A stretch of DNA of 41,720 nucleotides from positions 1-41,720 of the forward strand of contig NZ_JVNU01000033.1 of NCBI RefSeq assembly GCF_001071995.1, written 5' to 3'. Under the pieces are notes generated by a model that was given only the letters and a program-made list of their open reading frames with translations, did no database searches and was not told where the DNA came from. Position 1 is the first letter of the stretch, and the number at the start of each line of letters is the position of its first letter. The position numbers and the translations under genes were made by a program. The stretch comes from Streptococcus sp. 263_SSPC (GTDB lineage Bacteria > Bacillota > Bacilli > Lactobacillales > Aerococcaceae). Positions 39,971 through 41,720 of the stretch are shown piece after piece.

Positions 39971-40984
39971 ATGGATATAATAATTTTATTTTTTATAGCA
40001 GTGCTAATTTACCTACTACCGATGAATGATGATTATTTAGGTGTGAAAACTACGTTAGGATTAAAAGGTTTTCTAGCCCTAGGAATCATATTCCATCATT
40101 TGTCACAATGGGTTACAACTGGAAGTGAATTTTCAAATTTTGCATATATGGGAACTTATATTGTTTCGATATTTTTCTTTTTATCAGGATATGGTCTTTA
40201 TTATCAGAATGAACATAAGCCTAATTATATGAATGGATTTCTATATAAAAGATTGTCCAGAATTTTAGTTCCATTTATTTTTATTTCTTTGATATATCTA
40301 GTATATAGAGTTGCGAATGGTCAAGTGATTAATATTGAGTACTTTATAAATCTATTTTTAAAAGGCAGTACAATAATTATTAATGGATGGTTCGTTAATA
40401 TAATCATATTGATGTATTTGTTCTTTTATGTATCATTTAAATTGTTTAAGAAATCAGAGTTAGCTATTTTTTTGAATTTACTACTGATATTAGGTTATAT
40501 TTTTGTAGCGATAAAGTTGAATTATGGTTTCTGGTGGTATAATAGTAGTTTGCCGTTCGCAGTGGGGTTGTTATGGGCTAAATATAAAAATAGAATTGAT
40601 GCATTAATAAATAAGTATTATTTTGCTTTATTAATTTTCTTTACTATACTGCTCTTTATCTCTCATCGATATGATTTCATAATTTCGAAATTAAATATCA
40701 CGGATAGTTACAGTTATGCTTTAATTGCCAATTTAGATAATGTTATTTTTACGATCTATTTTATGCTTTTCATTAAGAAATTTAACTTTGATAATAAATA
40801 CTTAAATTTCATAGGGACAATATCCTTCGAGTTATATATGATTCATGGATTGTTTATGTCTATCTTTGCTAAGTACTTAGTAAGTTCTACAAAGATTGAT
40901 GTAGTTTACACTATTCTAGTGTTAATATTTAGTATCTTGGTTGCATGGTTAATTAACCAGTTAGTAAAAAGAATTCAGTTATAG
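39971..40984 (+). CDS. Acyltransferase 3 family membrane protein (OafA-like)
   Basis: Probably O-acylates a surface polysaccharide or wall polymer. The 337-aa protein has about ten membrane segments and the family signature GLKGFLALGIIFHHLSQWV (His-His near the membrane), then STYIVSIFFFLSGYGLYY-like sequence and KRLSRILVPFIFISLIYLVY. ATG at 39971 follows TAGGAGTAATAGG. Base composition is clearly more AT-rich than the neighbours (13 G or C in the line at 40441-40500, counted by hand), a sign of recent transfer. No glycan operon is attached. Confidence 0.85.
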   Translation: MDIIILFFIAVLIYLLPMNDDYLGVKTTLGLKGFLALGIIFHHLSQWVTTGSEFSNFAYMGTYIVSIFFFLSGYGLYYQNEHKPNYMNGFLYKRLSRILVPFIFISLIYLVYRVANGQVINIEYFINLFLKGSTIIINGWFVNIIILMYLFFYVSFKLFKKSELAIFLNLLLILGYIFVAIKLNYGFWWYNSSLPFAVGLLWAKYKNRIDALINKYYFALLIFFTILLFISHRYDFIISKLNITDSYSYALIANLDNVIFTIYFMLFIKKFNFDNKYLNFIGTISFELYMIHGLFMSIFAKYLVSSTKIDVVYTILVLIFSILVAWLINQLVKRIQL

Positions 40985-41029
40985 AAAAAAACTACGAGTT
41001 CTCAACAAGTGAGGATTCGTAGTTTTTTT
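40985..41029 (+). terminator. Terminator after the acyltransferase gene
   Basis: AAAAAACTACGA (near 40985) pairs with TCGTAGTTTTTT (near 41017-41028), with CTCA/TGAG inside, and a T run directly abutting the insertion sequence end at 41030. Confidence 0.82.
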
Positions 41030-41720
41030 GGCTCTTTGTCAAATAGTGTTGATGAAGAATTTTAGGAAGGGATTAAGCAACTAATTGTTGCTTAATTCCT
41101 TTTTGTTTTGGGCCAAACATTTTTGTTATTAAAATAATCCTGTTCCTAAAATGGTAATAGTTTCTAAAGCCATAAGCATTCCTTTTGAGTACTTTTATTT
41201 TATTGTTTATTCCTTCAATGGGGCCATTTGTTCTAGTTGGATACTCACAAGTATTTTGAATATATGGCAAGTAAGTAATTAATGTCTTTAATACTCTTTT
41301 TAAACCAGGAGATAGGTATAATTGCGTAGCTGCTTCAATCGTTTCCTTGAATTCTATATAATCTCTGTCCTGAATACATTCACGAAGTGAATGTACAACC
41401 TCATAATCATTTTTAAGAGATGGATTATTTTCTAAGATATAATCTACGATTCCTTTGCTTGTTATGAAGCTTTCAAAAAGTTTATAACGATTATATTTAT
41501 AGTTCTGAAGTTCATTAGGATTCTTTAAAATTAACTTCCAATAATGTTTTAACTTTCGATATAATTTAGGGTCTTTATAACGATGCGTATTCATGACACG
41601 TACCCGAGTTCGATTTAATTCTCTATTTAAGGCTTGTACGATGTGAAAAGGATCAATGATAATTTTTGCGTTAGGAAACATTTCTTTTATTAATTGAATG
41701 TACGGTAAGTACATGTCGAT
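41030..41720 (-). mobile_element. ISL3-family insertion sequence, right end, cut by the window edge
   Basis: GGCTCTTTGTCAAATAGTG at 41030 begins the terminal repeat, in the style of ISL3-type ends, followed by a transposase gene reading left. The end lies precisely after the T run of the acyltransferase terminator. The other end and the 8-base target duplication expected for this family lie beyond the window. Confidence 0.72.
41073..41720 (-). CDS. ISL3-family transposase, C-terminal part (5' end outside window)
   Basis: The gene runs to the left and ends at 41073 (KGIKQQLVA). At the window edge the chain reads ID-MYLPYIQLIKEMFPNAKI, where the Asp before MYL is probably one acidic residue of the DDE centre. 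IIIDPFHIVQALN and RTNGPIEGINNKIKVLKRNA, with the Glu of the motif, follow, as usual for DDE transposases of the ISL3/IS1167 group. About 215 codons are visible; a full transposase has around 400. No frameshift is seen in this part. Confidence 0.85.
   Translation of the reverse strand: MDMYLPYIQLIKEMFPNAKIIIDPFHIVQALNRELNRTRVRVMNTHRYKDPKLYRKLKHYWKLILKNPNELQNYKYNRYKLFESFITSKGIVDYILENNPSLKNDYEVVHSLRECIQDRDYIEFKETIEAATQLYLSPGLKRVLKTLITYLPYIQNTCEYPTRTNGPIEGINNKIKVLKRNAYGFRNYYHFRNRIILITKMFGPKQKGIKQQLVA

Overview
The window looks like low-GC Gram-positive chromosome of the order Lactobacillales. The evidence is AGGAGG-type ribosome sites, an AT-rich host part, a NADH oxidase, a RodA gene and a DUF1294/DUF1275 gene set. 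A Granulicatella- or Streptococcus-like host is my best guess, but the species cannot be fixed from the sequence alone. Bases 1 to about 24,512 are the right-hand part of a siphovirus-type prophage. The rest is host chromosome, ending in an insertion sequence cut by the window edge.

Prophage, left to right. Small early or middle genes (1-2340) include a NrdH-like redoxin and a short cytosine-methyltransferase-like protein. An ArpU/RinA-type late activator (2330-2725) is followed by a dyad and a probable late promoter. Head genes come next: small and large terminase, portal, a MuF-type minor head protein, scaffold and major capsid protein, then the head-tail joining and minor capsid set and the tail tube. 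Tail assembly chaperones follow, with a probable -1 frameshift, then tape measure, baseplate and receptor-binding proteins. The lysis end has a coiled-coil protein, a membrane protein, an LLH-type holin, a BppU/collagen-like fibre and a CHAP endolysin interrupted by a one-base frameshift. The right attachment site (24,465-24,512) is a copy of the 3' end of the ribosomal protein L19 gene (rplS), followed by what looks like the host rplS terminator.

The most interesting locus is 6388-8327. The minor head protein carries a C-terminal ADP-ribosyltransferase domain with all three blocks of the R-S-E class (Arg460, Ser505-Ile-Ser507, Glu540-x-Glu542). A 60-codon gene follows with its own ribosome site and then a terminator of its own. 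The ART part and the small gene are much more AT-rich than the flanking head genes. The arrangement fits a virion-carried polymorphic toxin of the MuF class with a candidate immunity gene.

Host part. A P1B-4-type metal ATPase with a His-rich N-terminus has an operator-like dyad inside its promoter. A run of small conserved housekeeping genes follows: HTH-DUF2187, cold shock protein, RNase H, glutaredoxin-like, DUF1294, DUF1275, isochorismatase-family hydrolase and thioredoxin-like. Then come a DUF2130 coiled-coil protein, an unknown secreted or anchored protein, a NADH oxidase with a Fur/PerR-like box, and a BrkB-RodA-ArsC-like-GcvH-like gene run. The window closes with an AT-rich acyltransferase and an ISL3-type element lying against its terminator. 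I saw no tRNA, rRNA or CRISPR array. The integrase and repressor would lie left of the window.
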